This document shows, piece after piece, positions 45,854 through 54,792 of a stretch of 64,000 nt of DNA. The notes under the pieces are model-generated. The model searched no databases and was not told the DNA's origin. It saw only the letters and a list, made by a program, of their open reading frames with translations. Each line of letters opens with the position of its first letter. The first letter of the stretch is position 1. Origin of the DNA: Alphaproteobacteria bacterium (lineage in GTDB: Bacteria; Pseudomonadota; Alphaproteobacteria; Micropepsales; Micropepsaceae); contig JAGOBA010000003.1 of the NCBI GenBank assembly GCA_017983635.1, forward strand, positions 310,001 to 374,000, in the 5' to 3' direction. A program made the position numbers and the translations under genes.

Positions 45854-48025
45854 ATGGCGCGGGTTGCGCAAATTGGGGCAAAGACGTCTGAGGCGCCGCA
45901 AGCAATCTTGCTTGCGGTCGCCTCGCTTGTGGCCCCGCACAAAAAGCATGGCCGGCTCTCGATTCGCGTGGAGCGGTTGCCGCAGGGTTCACGTCTCACA
46001 CGCGGTACGCGGAACAACGACGGATCTTGGTCGCTTCAGTCGGACGAGTTGGAAGATCTGGGCTACGTGCCGCCTGACGGGTTCGACAAGGCTCACACGC
46101 TCGTTTTGAGAATCATCGGGTTGCAAACGGGCGCCACGTTGGCGTTGGCGGACTTACCGGTGACGCCGGGTGCGGGGCTCTTGGAAGTGCGAGCGCCGGC
46201 GCCTACCGCGCCGGGTGCCGACGGTGCCGACTTGCGCATGTTGCGCGAGGAATTGGCCAAGGCGAAGGAAGCGCTCTCGGCCCGAGATGCGGAGTTGACG
46301 GAGCGGCTGGTGTCGGCGTCGGCCGAAGCCGCGCAGCAGTTCAAGGCGACTCTTGCAAAGGCGGAAGCGGCGTGGACGGCTGGCGAGGCCGCACGCTTGG
46401 CTGCGGCCGAGGCGCAGTGGCAGGAGGACTTCGCGCAAGCTCTCGCCGACGCGCGTGCGGAAGCGACCGGTGCGGGTGCGGATGCCCTTCAGGCCGAACG
46501 GCAGGAGTGGCAGGAGAAGTTTGCGGCGCTAGAAGCCACCATTGCCGAGCGCGATGCGGAGCTGGCGCGGGCGGTTGAATTTGGCGAAGCGGCGCGCGAG
46601 CGGGGACAGAGCGAGGTGCACGGCGCGCGCGCGCGGCTGGCAGCGTTGGAAGCAACGCTCGCCGAGCGCGAGGCCGCCTTGGCGCAGGCCAAACGCGATG
46701 CGGATGCGGCCAGCGCGGCGGCTGCGCGCGATGGGGCGTCTGCTTTGGAACGTGCGGCGCAGGCTTGGAAAGATGCGGAGGCGGTCCGGCTGGCCGCGGC
46801 GGAAGCTCGTTGGCGTGAAGCGTCAGCGAAGGCGCTGGCGGACGCGCGCGCAGATGCCGCCGCCACACAGACACAAGGCCACAGCGAGGGCGAGCGCGCG
46901 CTGCTTGAGCAATTGACGCAGCTTGAGGCCGCCATCGGCGAACGCGATGCGGCGTTGGCGCGGGCTCGAGCGGCGTCCGAGGAAGCGCGCGCGCAGGCGA
47001 CGGCGGATGTGGAAGAACGCATTCGCCGGGTCGAGCAAACATTGAAGGCGGCTGAGGCATCTCGTGTCGCAGCGCTTGAAGCCGATTGGCAAGCGCGCTT
47101 GGCGAAAGCCGTCGCCGATGCGCGGGCAGAGGTCCCTGCCCTGCCGACGCCGGTTGAACCGAGCTGGGACAACGGCGAACTTGAAGCGCTGCGCGAGAAG
47201 CTCAAGAGCGCGCAGAAGAAACTCTCCGAACGCGATGGTGCGCTATCGCGGATGCGGCAGTCGATGGATGAGGAACGCCGGCGCTGGCAGAAAGATGCCC
47301 AAGATGCGATCGCCAAGGCGGCACGCGACCGCAAGGGTGACGACGTCAAAAAGGTTGCCGCCGCTCAAGCCGACATGCGCAAGGAAGCCGCACGCGAACT
47401 GGCACTTATCACGGCGCGTGCGGAGGCTGCGGAGGCGGCTCTGGCCCATGTGCGTATGCGCGCCAGCGACGACACGCGGCTGCATACCGAACTCTCGTCC
47501 GCGCGCGCGGCGCTGGCGGCGAAGGAGGCCGAACTCGTGTGGGAGCGCGAACGGCGTCTGGCCGAGCATCCGGTGGAACCGGTCGAGCACGTTCCAGCCA
47601 AGAACGCGCGAAAAGACACGGCGGAGGCAACGGCCGGCTCGACGATGTTCCGCGACACTGTCATCGCCGCCTGCGTCGGTGTTGTCGGCGTCGTATTTTG
47701 GCCGGACATCTCGGCGCTGATCTGGGGGCCACCGACGCCGGTGGCGAAGCCGAAAGCGGCTGCCGTTGCGGCGATCGAAGCGCCGGCGCCAGTGTTGCCG
47801 CATGCTGTTGTTGCCAAGTCCGCGAAGCTGCGCGCGGACTCGAAACCGAACGCCGCGGTCACAGGCAAGCTGGCTACGGGCACAGACGTTGCGATCCTTG
47901 AAGAACGCGACGGTTGGAGTCATGTCCGCTTCGGCGCCGCCGGCGGGGCGCCGCAGGAGGGTTGGGTCAAGTCGTCCACCCTCAAGACCGTAGCCGCCGG
48001 AACCACAACGCCCATCCGTCACTAA
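45854..48025 (+). CDS. Large coiled-coil membrane protein with adhesin-repeat-like N-domain and C-terminal SH3 domain
   Basis: 723 residues, function unknown. About 10-105 form a beta-type domain containing LTRGTRNNDGSWSLQSDEL and LGYVPPDGF, the pattern seen repeated in large RTX adhesins (N-x-D-G-S-W-x-L, then PP). About 130-590 is a very Ala/Glu/Arg-rich coiled coil with repeated LAALEATLAEREAAL-like units. A hydrophobic helix at about 598-618 is followed by a Pro/Ala linker and an SH3-like domain (about 650-712, ending EGWVKSSTLK). No signal peptide, so the coiled coil should be cytoplasmic and the SH3 periplasmic. ATG at 45854 chosen: upstream frame overlaps acylphosphatase antisense. Confidence 0.85.
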   Translation: MARVAQIGAKTSEAPQAILLAVASLVAPHKKHGRLSIRVERLPQGSRLTRGTRNNDGSWSLQSDELEDLGYVPPDGFDKAHTLVLRIIGLQTGATLALADLPVTPGAGLLEVRAPAPTAPGADGADLRMLREELAKAKEALSARDAELTERLVSASAEAAQQFKATLAKAEAAWTAGEAARLAAAEAQWQEDFAQALADARAEATGAGADALQAERQEWQEKFAALEATIAERDAELARAVEFGEAARERGQSEVHGARARLAALEATLAEREAALAQAKRDADAASAAAARDGASALERAAQAWKDAEAVRLAAAEARWREASAKALADARADAAATQTQGHSEGERALLEQLTQLEAAIGERDAALARARAASEEARAQATADVEERIRRVEQTLKAAEASRVAALEADWQARLAKAVADARAEVPALPTPVEPSWDNGELEALREKLKSAQKKLSERDGALSRMRQSMDEERRRWQKDAQDAIAKAARDRKGDDVKKVAAAQADMRKEAARELALITARAEAAEAALAHVRMRASDDTRLHTELSSARAALAAKEAELVWERERRLAEHPVEPVEHVPAKNARKDTAEATAGSTMFRDTVIAACVGVVGVVFWPDISALIWGPPTPVAKPKAAAVAAIEAPAPVLPHAVVAKSAKLRADSKPNAAVTGKLATGTDVAILEERDGWSHVRFGAAGGAPQEGWVKSSTLKTVAAGTTTPIRH

Positions 48026-48048
48026 CGCGGCGCCAAAGGAACGCCGCG
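48026..48048 (+). repeat. Hairpin directly after the coiled-coil gene
   Basis: CGCGGCG (48026-48032) and CGCCGCG (48042-48048) form a perfect 7-base stem with a 9-base loop, beginning at the first base after the stop codon. No T-run follows, so it may protect the mRNA end or act with Rho rather than as a classical terminator. Confidence 0.5.
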
Positions 48049-48174
48049 CTCGTGCGATCCGATCGTTAAAATTTTCAATGGTCTTGATTCAAAGGCAGGC
48101 ACCGATCTTCGCATTACTTTAGAGCCGGTGCGCAATGATCGGGTTTGTCGAAAAACTCTGACAAGGATCGCGTC

Positions 48175-48558
48175 ATGAGCAAGGGGCATGTTTACCACGG
48201 GGTCGAGGGGCGCGAGGGAACCCATGCCGGTCTTGCGAGGTTCGATTCGGGGATCCCGCGCCGGTTTGAGGATTTGGTGGCGGGGTTTCCTGAGGATGTC
48301 ACTTCGTTTTTCTTCGACTTGAAGTTGATGCTTCCGGCCGGCGTGACCGGCTCCGACTATCATCGGGCACGCGAGACGGTGGAACGTCGTTTGCTCAAGA
48401 TCGTGCGGAAGAAAGATCGCGTTGTCTGGACTGCCGACGGGTTCTTCCTTTTGGTCGCCACGACCGACGTTGCACGTGCGGGTGCGGCGGCGGAGCGAAT
48501 CGAGCAAGACGTGTCGACGGCGCTCGGTTTGGGGCACGCACCCGATAATCGGCGCTAA
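48175..48558 (+). CDS. Small protein resembling a degenerate GGDEF half-domain
   Basis: 127 residues, no confident family. The segment KIVRKKDRVVWTADGFFLLV (about 83-102), then ATTDVARAGAAAERIEQDV, follows the order of a GGDEF domain core (DxVxRxGGDEFxxLLxxTD...GAxxxAERI), but the signature GGDEF is replaced by TADGF. The catalytic acidic residue and glycines are therefore missing and it cannot make c-di-GMP. The N-terminus has FFFDLKLMLP and charged stretches, not the usual GGDEF beginning. ATG at 48175 has AAGGA 8 bases upstream. Could be a binding-only or unrelated ferredoxin-like domain. Confidence 0.62.
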   Translation: MSKGHVYHGVEGREGTHAGLARFDSGIPRRFEDLVAGFPEDVTSFFFDLKLMLPAGVTGSDYHRARETVERRLLKIVRKKDRVVWTADGFFLLVATTDVARAGAAAERIEQDVSTALGLGHAPDNRR

Positions 48559-48846
48559 TGCGCCACAGGCCGCGGTCTGGCGCGCGCTGAGGTAATGGCC
48601 TAGACTCACGCCGACATTGGTGCCGAACGAAGGGTTCGGCCTAAAATGACCATACATCGTCGCAACTGCATGTCCGCACGCCGCACCAGCGGTGTCGCGG
48701 CGCTGGTGCGTGCTTCGCCTTTGCCTCGCGAGCTTGAGTTTGGTGCGTTCGCGCACCGGACTTGCGCGCGAGGCGGCGGCGGCTGAGAGCAGCGCCGGTT
48801 CCCGCGCGTTTCGCGCACCGGTGCGGCCTCGGCCGCCGCCACTTTT
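48551..48846 (+). ncRNA. Candidate structured RNA or 5' leader with stacked hairpins
   Basis: The 318 bases between the two small genes hold no credible gene but at least five perfect or near-perfect stems: GGCGC-TAAT-GCGCC (48551-48564, over the stop codon); GCCGAAC-GAAGG-GTTCGGC (48622-48640); GCACCAGCG/CGCTGGTGC (48683-48709); GCCTCGCG/CGCGAGGC (48723-48774) enclosing GGTGCG-TTCG-CGCACC; and a three-level arm 48775-48840 (outer GGCGGCGGC/GCCGCCGCC, middle GCGCCGGT/ACCGGTGC, inner GCGCG-TTT-CGCGC) followed by ACTTTTCG. The last arm plus T-run looks like a terminator, giving either a small RNA or an attenuator for the gene at 48877. No known RNA family recognised. Confidence 0.5.
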
Positions 48847-48876
48847 CGTGCATCAACCGACAGGGAGAACGACCAT

Positions 48877-49083
48877 ATGCAGGACGTCACAGAACGCAGC
48901 CACCGCTTTAAGGTTGGCAACATCGTCGATCTGAGGGCCGACACGCATCGCCGCGAAGGCGCGCCGCACGGCGTGTACAAGGTGCTGCGCCTGCTACCGG
49001 CCGAGGGCCAGGATTTTCAGTACCGGATCAAAGATAGCCGCGACGGACGCGAGTATGCCGTACTTGAGAGCCAACTCGCCTGA
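48877..49083 (+). CDS. Conserved-looking 68-residue protein, function unknown
   Basis: Short soluble protein with FKVGNIVDLRADTHRREGAPHGVYKVLRLLP and a YRIKDSRDGREYAVLESQL end (given in parts), a compact beta pattern that looks like a small barrel. ATG at 48877 with GGGAG about 9 bases upstream. It follows the folded element by about 30 bases and overlaps the cysteine-rich gene by 29 bases in another frame, so the two are probably coupled. I recall similar small proteins in other alphaproteobacteria but no function. Confidence 0.7.
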   Translation: MQDVTERSHRFKVGNIVDLRADTHRREGAPHGVYKVLRLLPAEGQDFQYRIKDSRDGREYAVLESQLA

Positions 49084-49447
49084 GCGCAAGCCGCGCCGGC
49101 GGTTGATCGAACTTTATGCGGCGCTTTCGGCGCTGACGGAGCCCGAGTGCTCCGGGCGTTGCGCGCGGCCGCGCACGTGCTGCGACGCGCAATATTGTGC
49201 GTATGCCATCGAGCACGCGAAAACGCATTGGCAGGTCGAGCTTGCGCCGACCTGGCACGGCGCGTTGCCGCTGATGGGCGACGACGGGTGTACGGTGGCG
49301 CCGCATTTCCGTCCAATCTGCACGGCGCATACGTGCGAGATGTGCGAATACGGGGCCAAGCGCGGCGATCCGATTTGGACTGCGCGCTATCACGAACTCA
49401 CCGCAGAGATCGCTCAGATCGAGGCGGCGTTGTTCGGGGGCGTCTGA
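49055..49447 (+). CDS. Cysteine-rich 130-residue protein, probable metal or Fe-S binder
   Basis: Unrecognised family. Nine cysteines occur in two clusters: ECSGRC, TCC and QYC near residues 32-48, and GC, PIC, HTC, EMC near 79-98, with several His between. This spacing suggests two metal sites, zinc or Fe-S. N-terminus basic, C-terminus a short helix (ELTAEIAQIEAALF). The ATG at 49055 lies inside the previous gene's end (29-base overlap). The stop is 3 bases before the tail of pccA on the other strand. Some resemblance to zinc/iron-chelating YkgJ-like proteins in cysteine density only. Confidence 0.68.
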   Translation: MPYLRANSPERKPRRRLIELYAALSALTEPECSGRCARPRTCCDAQYCAYAIEHAKTHWQVELAPTWHGALPLMGDDGCTVAPHFRPICTAHTCEMCEYGAKRGDPIWTARYHELTAEIAQIEAALFGGV

Positions 49448-49450
49448 GCG

Positions 49451-51463
49451 CTATTCGAACTCCAGGATCACGGCATCGACCGGCAGGCTGTCGCCGGGTT
49501 TGCAGGCGATGCGCTTGATGCGACCGTCACGTTCGGCGCGCAGCACGTTTTCCATCTTCATGGCTTCGACGACGGCTAGTGGTTCGCCGGCCTTGACCTC
49601 CTGGCCGGTCTGAGCGGCGATCGAGACCACGAGACCGGGCATCGGACAGAGCAACAGTTTCGACGTATCCGGCGGCGGCTTGAAGAGCATATGCGCGGCA
49701 AGTGCCGCGATGCGCGGGCGGCGGACGGTGATGGTCGCGCTGGCGCCGCGATGGACGATGCGGACGGTGTCACCCTTCTTCGTCACTTGCATCGCTACCG
49801 CCTGCCCCGCCACGTCGCCTGTGAAGACGACTTCGCCGGGTTTCCAGGAGCTTTCGACCTCAACCATGCGCGAGGCCTTGCCTTCGCCTAGGCGCACGGC
49901 GATCACGTCGCGGCCTTCCGTCATCGTCTTGACCGAGATCACGTCGGCGCGGTTCAGTGTGACCGTCCACTCGCGGGGAACCTGGCCGACGCCGTTCAGC
50001 TGACCGGAGATCTTGCGGCGGCGTTCTTCTTCGCGCAGGTGCATGAAGACGGCGGCAGAAGCCATGCGATCCTTCAGTTCCGCGGTCAGGTCGGCGCCAT
50101 GAAAGCCTTCCTTGAATTCTTCTGCGATGAAGTTCGTCGAGAGTTTGCCGGCGCGAAAGCGGCTGTGCGACATCACGGCCTGCAGGAAGGGAATGTTATG
50201 CGCGATGCCATCGATCGCGAAATGATCCAGCGCGTCACCCATGAGATCAATCGCCGCGTCGCGCGTGGCGGCGTGGGTGCAGAGCTTAGCAATCATCGGA
50301 TCGTAGAAGATCGAGATCTCGCCGCCTTCGAAGACGCCGGTGTCGTTGCGGATCGTCTTGCCGGCAACCGTCGCCTCCGCCGGCGGCCGGTAGCGCACGA
50401 GGCGGCCCGTTGAGGGCAGGAAGTTGCGGTACGGGTCTTCCGCATAAATGCGGCTTTCTATCGCCCAACCCTTAAGCTTCACGTCTTCCTGCTTGATCGT
50501 GAGCTTCTCGCCGTTGGCAACGCGGATCATCTGCTCAACGAGATCGAGGCCGGTCACGAGCTCGGTGACGGGGTGTTCGACCTGAAGGCGCGTGTTCATT
50601 TCCAGGAAGTAGAAGTTCCGGTCCTTGTCGACGATGAATTCGACGGTGCCGGCGCTTTCGTACTGCACGGCCTTGGCGAGAGCTACGGCCTGCGCGCCCA
50701 TGGCGGCGCGGGTCTTCTCGTCGAGGAACGGTGAGGGGGCTTCTTCGATGACCTTTTGGTGGCGGCGTTGGATCGAGCATTCGCGCTCGCCCAAATGGAT
50801 GACATTGCCGTGCTTGTCGCCCAGAACCTGGATTTCGATGTGGCGCGGTTCGGTGACGTATTTCTCGATGAACAGGCGGTCGTCGCCGAAGGAGGCCTTT
50901 GCCTCATGCTGCGAGGATTGGATCGCTTGAGCGAGTTCGGATTCCTTGAAGACGATGCGCAGCCCCTTGCCGCCGCCGCCGGCGGAGGCCTTGACCATCA
51001 CCGGGTAGCCGATGTCGCCTGCGATCTTGGCGGCTTCCTTTAGGTCGTGGATCTCGCCGATATAGCCGGGCACGCACGAAACCTTGGCTGCGGCGGCGAG
51101 CTTCTTCGACTCGATCTTGTCGCCCATCGCGGCGATCGCGTGCGCGTTCGGGCCGACGAAGGCGACCTTTGCCTTGGCGAGGGCTTCGGCGAACGATGTG
51201 CGCTCGGACAAGAAGCCGTAACCGGGGTGGACAGCTTCGGCGCCGGTCTTCTTGCAGGCGTCGACGATCTTTTCGATCGAGAGATAAGACTGCGCCGAGG
51301 CGGGCGGCCCGATCAACACCGCTTCGTCCGCCATCTCGACGTGCAGCGCGGCGGCATCGGCCTCGGAATAAACCGCGACAGTCTTGATGCCCATTTTGCG
51401 CGCGGTCTTGATCACCCGGCAGGCGATCTCGCCGCGATTGGCGATCAGGATTTTCTTGAACAT
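49451..51463 (-). CDS. pccA: Propionyl-CoA carboxylase alpha subunit (biotin carboxylase + biotin carrier)
   Basis: ATP-dependent biotin carboxylase fused to its carrier, acting with PccB to turn propionyl-CoA into methylmalonyl-CoA. 670 residues: biotin carboxylase domain to about 447 ([40 protein letters not shown]), the BT linker domain, and a C-terminal biotinyl domain with VVEAMKMENVL. ATG at 51463 is used; the GTG at 51466 just before it overlaps the M28 stop. In one operon with pccB and an M28 peptidase gene. Other acyl-CoA carboxylases are possible, but the PccB partner supports propionyl. Confidence 0.94.
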   Translation of the reverse strand: MFKKILIANRGEIACRVIKTARKMGIKTVAVYSEADAAALHVEMADEAVLIGPPASAQSYLSIEKIVDACKKTGAEAVHPGYGFLSERTSFAEALAKAKVAFVGPNAHAIAAMGDKIESKKLAAAAKVSCVPGYIGEIHDLKEAAKIAGDIGYPVMVKASAGGGGKGLRIVFKESELAQAIQSSQHEAKASFGDDRLFIEKYVTEPRHIEIQVLGDKHGNVIHLGERECSIQRRHQKVIEEAPSPFLDEKTRAAMGAQAVALAKAVQYESAGTVEFIVDKDRNFYFLEMNTRLQVEHPVTELVTGLDLVEQMIRVANGEKLTIKQEDVKLKGWAIESRIYAEDPYRNFLPSTGRLVRYRPPAEATVAGKTIRNDTGVFEGGEISIFYDPMIAKLCTHAATRDAAIDLMGDALDHFAIDGIAHNIPFLQAVMSHSRFRAGKLSTNFIAEEFKEGFHGADLTAELKDRMASAAVFMHLREEERRRKISGQLNGVGQVPREWTVTLNRADVISVKTMTEGRDVIAVRLGEGKASRMVEVESSWKPGEVVFTGDVAGQAVAMQVTKKGDTVRIVHRGASATITVRRPRIAALAAHMLFKPPPDTSKLLLCPMPGLVVSIAAQTGQEVKAGEPLAVVEAMKMENVLRAERDGRIKRIACKPGDSLPVDAVILEFE

Positions 51464-53142
51464 CACTTCGCCTTCAGGCTCTTTTTTCGGATCGCGTAGA
51501 ACTCGTTGTCCTTGTGCCAGGTCGGCCAGGCGGTCCCGTTCGCTATCTCATTGCCGACTTCGTACATGACGGTCATCGTTTCGACCGGCCCGCGAAGGTC
51601 CCAGTCGCCTTTGAATTCATCCGACGGCTGATGATAGCGGTTCTTGGTGTAGTCCTGGCGCTTGGCCAGGCCCGCCTCCTTGCCACCTTCGACGAGGTCA
51701 ATGCCTTGACCGGCGTAGAGCATGGGCACGCCGGCTTTAGCGAGGCTGATGTGGTCCGAGCGGTAGAACGAGCCCTTTTCGGGTTCGGGGTCGGGCGAGA
51801 CGGTGCGGTTGCGCTTCTTCAGCGCGGCAGCGAGCAGGTCTTCGAGTTCCGAGGCGCCGGATCCGACGACTGTCATGTCGTGCGCGGGGCTCGAGGGGCC
51901 AACGCCGTCGAAGTTCATGCCGGCTACGATCTGCTTGAGTTTCACTGGCGGGTTCTTGGCCAGGTATTCGGAACCCAAGAGCCCCTGCTCTTCCAACGTC
52001 ACCGCCGCGAACATCACGGAGCGGCGCGGCGGGGCGGCGGCGAAGGTCTCGGCCATCTCGAGGATCGCGGCGGTGCCGCTCGCGTTGTCGAGCGCGCCAT
52101 TGTGTATCTTATCCTTGCCCGGTACGTCGGGTTTTACGCCGAGATGATCCCAGTGGGCGGTGTACAGCACGTACTCGTTCGGCTTGGCCGTGCCGGGGAC
52201 GATGCCGACGACGTTGCGGGTCTGCATCTTCGAGACCGTCGAATGCAGCGTTGCGTTCAGTTTGAGTCCCTTCATCGGGACGGCTCTGAAGCCGCGCTTG
52301 TTCGCGGCGAGGCGCAGCTTGTCGTAGTCGAGGCCTGCGCGGGCGAAGAGCGCCTTCGCCGTGTCGGTCGTTATCCACGAATGCACGGCGGCGTAGTCTT
52401 TGTTGCCGTTCGGCCGGTCGAGATAGTACTTCGCGCCGGTGTTCGAATTGCGGACCACGTTCCAACCGTAGGCTGCCGGCTCCGTCTCGTGGATGATGAT
52501 CACGGCGGCGGCGCCGCGACGGGCGGCCTCTTCGAACTTATAGGTCCAGCGGCCGTAGTAGGTCATCGCCCGGCCCTTGAAGAGCGTCTCGTCGCGGGTG
52601 ATGAAGCCAGGGTCGTTGATCATGAGGACGATCGTCTTGCCCTTCACGTTGACGCCCTTGAAGTCGTTCCACTTCGCCTCCGGTGCGTTGACGCCGTAGC
52701 CCACGAAGATCAAGTCGGAGTTCTTGACGGCCTGATCGTCCTTGTCGAAGCGCGGCGTCCAGAACGCGACTTCGTCAGCGAACTTCAGTTGGGTGCCGCT
52801 GATCTCGAACGAGGACTTCGTGGGATCGAGCGTGATCGAGGCCGCAGGCACGTTTTGGAAATAGCTGCCGTTCGCACCCGGCTTCAGGCCGATGCGCTGC
52901 ATTTCGGCGGCGATCCAGTCCGCTGCGGTTTCGCCCCGCGGGGTGCCGGGGCCACGGCCCTCGAACCGGTCGTCGGCCAGCGCCTTCGTGCGCGCTGCAA
53001 AGTCGGCACCTTCGATTGAGGGCTTCGTGGCCGTGTGGCCGGGGAAGTCCATGACACCGGGATCTTTGGCCGGGCCACCGGTCTCGATATCGGCGCAGGC
53101 GGCGAGCGCGAGGGCGGCGGTGAGTGCGAGTGTGCGTTTCAT
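51463..53142 (-). CDS. M28 family zinc peptidase, lipoprotein, with PA-type insert
   Basis: Exported aminopeptidase or carboxypeptidase, 559 residues. Lipobox ALAAC (Cys16) after the signal sequence. An inserted PA-like region spans about 130-290. Zinc ligands follow the M28 pattern: His in YTAHWDHLG, Asp in GALDNASG, Glu-Glu in TLEEQGLLGSEY (first is the base), Asp in NFDGVG, and His in RYHQPSDEF. It sits between pccB and pccA, 10 bases after pccB and overlapping the pccA start, although a peptidase has no obvious part in propionate metabolism beyond releasing amino acids whose breakdown gives propionyl-CoA. Confidence 0.93.
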   Translation of the reverse strand: MKRTLALTAALALAACADIETGGPAKDPGVMDFPGHTATKPSIEGADFAARTKALADDRFEGRGPGTPRGETAADWIAAEMQRIGLKPGANGSYFQNVPAASITLDPTKSSFEISGTQLKFADEVAFWTPRFDKDDQAVKNSDLIFVGYGVNAPEAKWNDFKGVNVKGKTIVLMINDPGFITRDETLFKGRAMTYYGRWTYKFEEAARRGAAAVIIIHETEPAAYGWNVVRNSNTGAKYYLDRPNGNKDYAAVHSWITTDTAKALFARAGLDYDKLRLAANKRGFRAVPMKGLKLNATLHSTVSKMQTRNVVGIVPGTAKPNEYVLYTAHWDHLGVKPDVPGKDKIHNGALDNASGTAAILEMAETFAAAPPRRSVMFAAVTLEEQGLLGSEYLAKNPPVKLKQIVAGMNFDGVGPSSPAHDMTVVGSGASELEDLLAAALKKRNRTVSPDPEPEKGSFYRSDHISLAKAGVPMLYAGQGIDLVEGGKEAGLAKRQDYTKNRYHQPSDEFKGDWDLRGPVETMTVMYEVGNEIANGTAWPTWHKDNEFYAIRKKSLKAK

Positions 53143-53152
53143 TGGATCGGTC

Positions 53153-54685
53153 CTAGAGCGGAATGTTGTCGTGTTTTTTCCAGGGCATCTCGACGCGCTT
53201 GTTCTTGAGCGAGCGGAGGCCGCGGGCGATGCGGCGGCGGGTGCCGTGGGGCATGATGACTTCGTCGAGGTAGCCGCGCTGGGCGGCGATGAAGGGGTTC
53301 AGGAACGCCTCCTCGTACTCCTTCGTGCGGGCGGCGATCTTTTCCGGGTCGTTGATGTCGGCGCGGAAGATGATTTCGACCGCGCCCTTGGCACCCATGA
53401 CGGCGATCTGCGCGGTCGGCCAGGCGTAGTTGATGTCGGCGCGCATGTGCTTCGATGCCATGACGTCATAGGCGCCGCCAAAGGCTTTGCGCGTGATGCA
53501 GGTGATCTTCGGGACCGTCGCCTCGGTGAACGCAAAAAGCAGCTTCGCGCCGTGCTTGATCAGGCCGCCGTATTCTTGCGCGGTGCCCGGGAGGAACCCC
53601 GGAACGTCGACGAACGTCACCAGCGGGATGTTAAAGCAGTCGCAAAAGCGGACGAAGCGAGCGGCCTTACGGCTTGCGTCGCTGTCGAGCACACCGGCAA
53701 GCACCATCGGTTGGTTGGCCACGAAGCCCACCGTCGAGCCTTCGATGCGGCCGAAGCCGGTGATGATGTTCTTGGCGAAGTTTTCTTGGATCTCGAAGAA
53801 GTCGCCTTCGTCGGCGACCTTCAGGATCAGTTCCTTCATGTCGTAGGGCTTGTTCGGATTTGCGGGCACGAGCGTGTCGAGCGAGATGTCGTCTTTCTCA
53901 ACCTCTTGGAAGCTCGGCACGGTCGGCGGCGGTTCGCGGTTCGACGACGGCAGGAAGTCGATGAGCCGGCGCATCTGGGTCAGGCACTCGATGTCGTTGT
54001 CGTAGGCGCCGTCGGCGATCGAGGACTTCGTCGTGTGAACCTTTGCACCGCCGAGATCCTCGGAGCTGACGACTTCATTCGTTACCGTCTTCACGACGTC
54101 GGGGCCGGTCACGAACATGTAACTCGTGTCGCGAACCATGAAGATGAAGTCGGTCATCGCAGGCGAGTAAACGTCGCCGCCGGCGCATGGGCCCATGATG
54201 ATGCTGATTTGCGGTATGACGCCCGAGGACAGAACGTTACGCGCAAAGACCTCGCCATAGCCGGCCAGTGCGTCCACGCCCTCCTGAATGCGGGCGCCGC
54301 CGGCGTCGAACACGCCGATGACGGGGGCGCCGTTGCGGAGCGCCATGTCTTGCACCTTGACGATCTTCTGCGCGTGCGCGGCGGAGAGCGAGCCGCCGAA
54401 GACGGTGAAGTCCTTTACGAAGAGGTAGACGAGGCGGCCGTTGATCGTGCCCCACCCGGTGACGACGCCGTCGCCGGGGATGCGGGTGTTCTCCATGCCG
54501 AAGTCGGTGGAGCGGTGTTCGACGAAGGTGTCAAACTCCTCGAACGAGCCCTCGTCGAGCAGAATTTCGACGCGCTCGCGGGCGGTGAGCTTGCCGCGGG
54601 CGTGCTGAGCGTCGATCCGCTTTTCGCCGCCGCCCATATAGGCCGCCGCGCGGCGGCGTTCGAGCTCCTTAATAATGTCGTGCAT
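53153..54685 (-). CDS. pccB: Propionyl-CoA carboxylase beta subunit
   Basis: Carboxyltransferase half of the enzyme, crotonase fold. 510 residues, the standard length. [52 protein letters not shown] and [17 protein letters not shown] are PccB hallmarks, and the C-terminus [20 protein letters not shown] is typical. The ATG at 54685 was chosen because the conserved [20 protein letters not shown] begins there; the longer frame adds unrelated sequence. First gene of the pccB-M28-pccA operon. Confidence 0.96.
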   Translation of the reverse strand: MHDIIKELERRRAAAYMGGGEKRIDAQHARGKLTARERVEILLDEGSFEEFDTFVEHRSTDFGMENTRIPGDGVVTGWGTINGRLVYLFVKDFTVFGGSLSAAHAQKIVKVQDMALRNGAPVIGVFDAGGARIQEGVDALAGYGEVFARNVLSSGVIPQISIIMGPCAGGDVYSPAMTDFIFMVRDTSYMFVTGPDVVKTVTNEVVSSEDLGGAKVHTTKSSIADGAYDNDIECLTQMRRLIDFLPSSNREPPPTVPSFQEVEKDDISLDTLVPANPNKPYDMKELILKVADEGDFFEIQENFAKNIITGFGRIEGSTVGFVANQPMVLAGVLDSDASRKAARFVRFCDCFNIPLVTFVDVPGFLPGTAQEYGGLIKHGAKLLFAFTEATVPKITCITRKAFGGAYDVMASKHMRADINYAWPTAQIAVMGAKGAVEIIFRADINDPEKIAARTKEYEEAFLNPFIAAQRGYLDEVIMPHGTRRRIARGLRSLKNKRVEMPWKKHDNIPL

Positions 54686-54792
54686 ACGTGGGGCCCCAAG
54701 CGCGTAGGAAGAGTCGCTTGGCGGCGAATCTGCACAGTTCCGCCCCTCACGCAATGGCGGAAATCCAGCTTTTCCGTAGGGTTCTGGGGTTC

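Noticed and set aside
48606..48980. 124-residue minus-strand open frame over the folded element
   Set aside because: Low-complexity Arg/Ala/Pro product antisense to the stems and to the start of the 68-residue gene; no ribosome-binding site seen.
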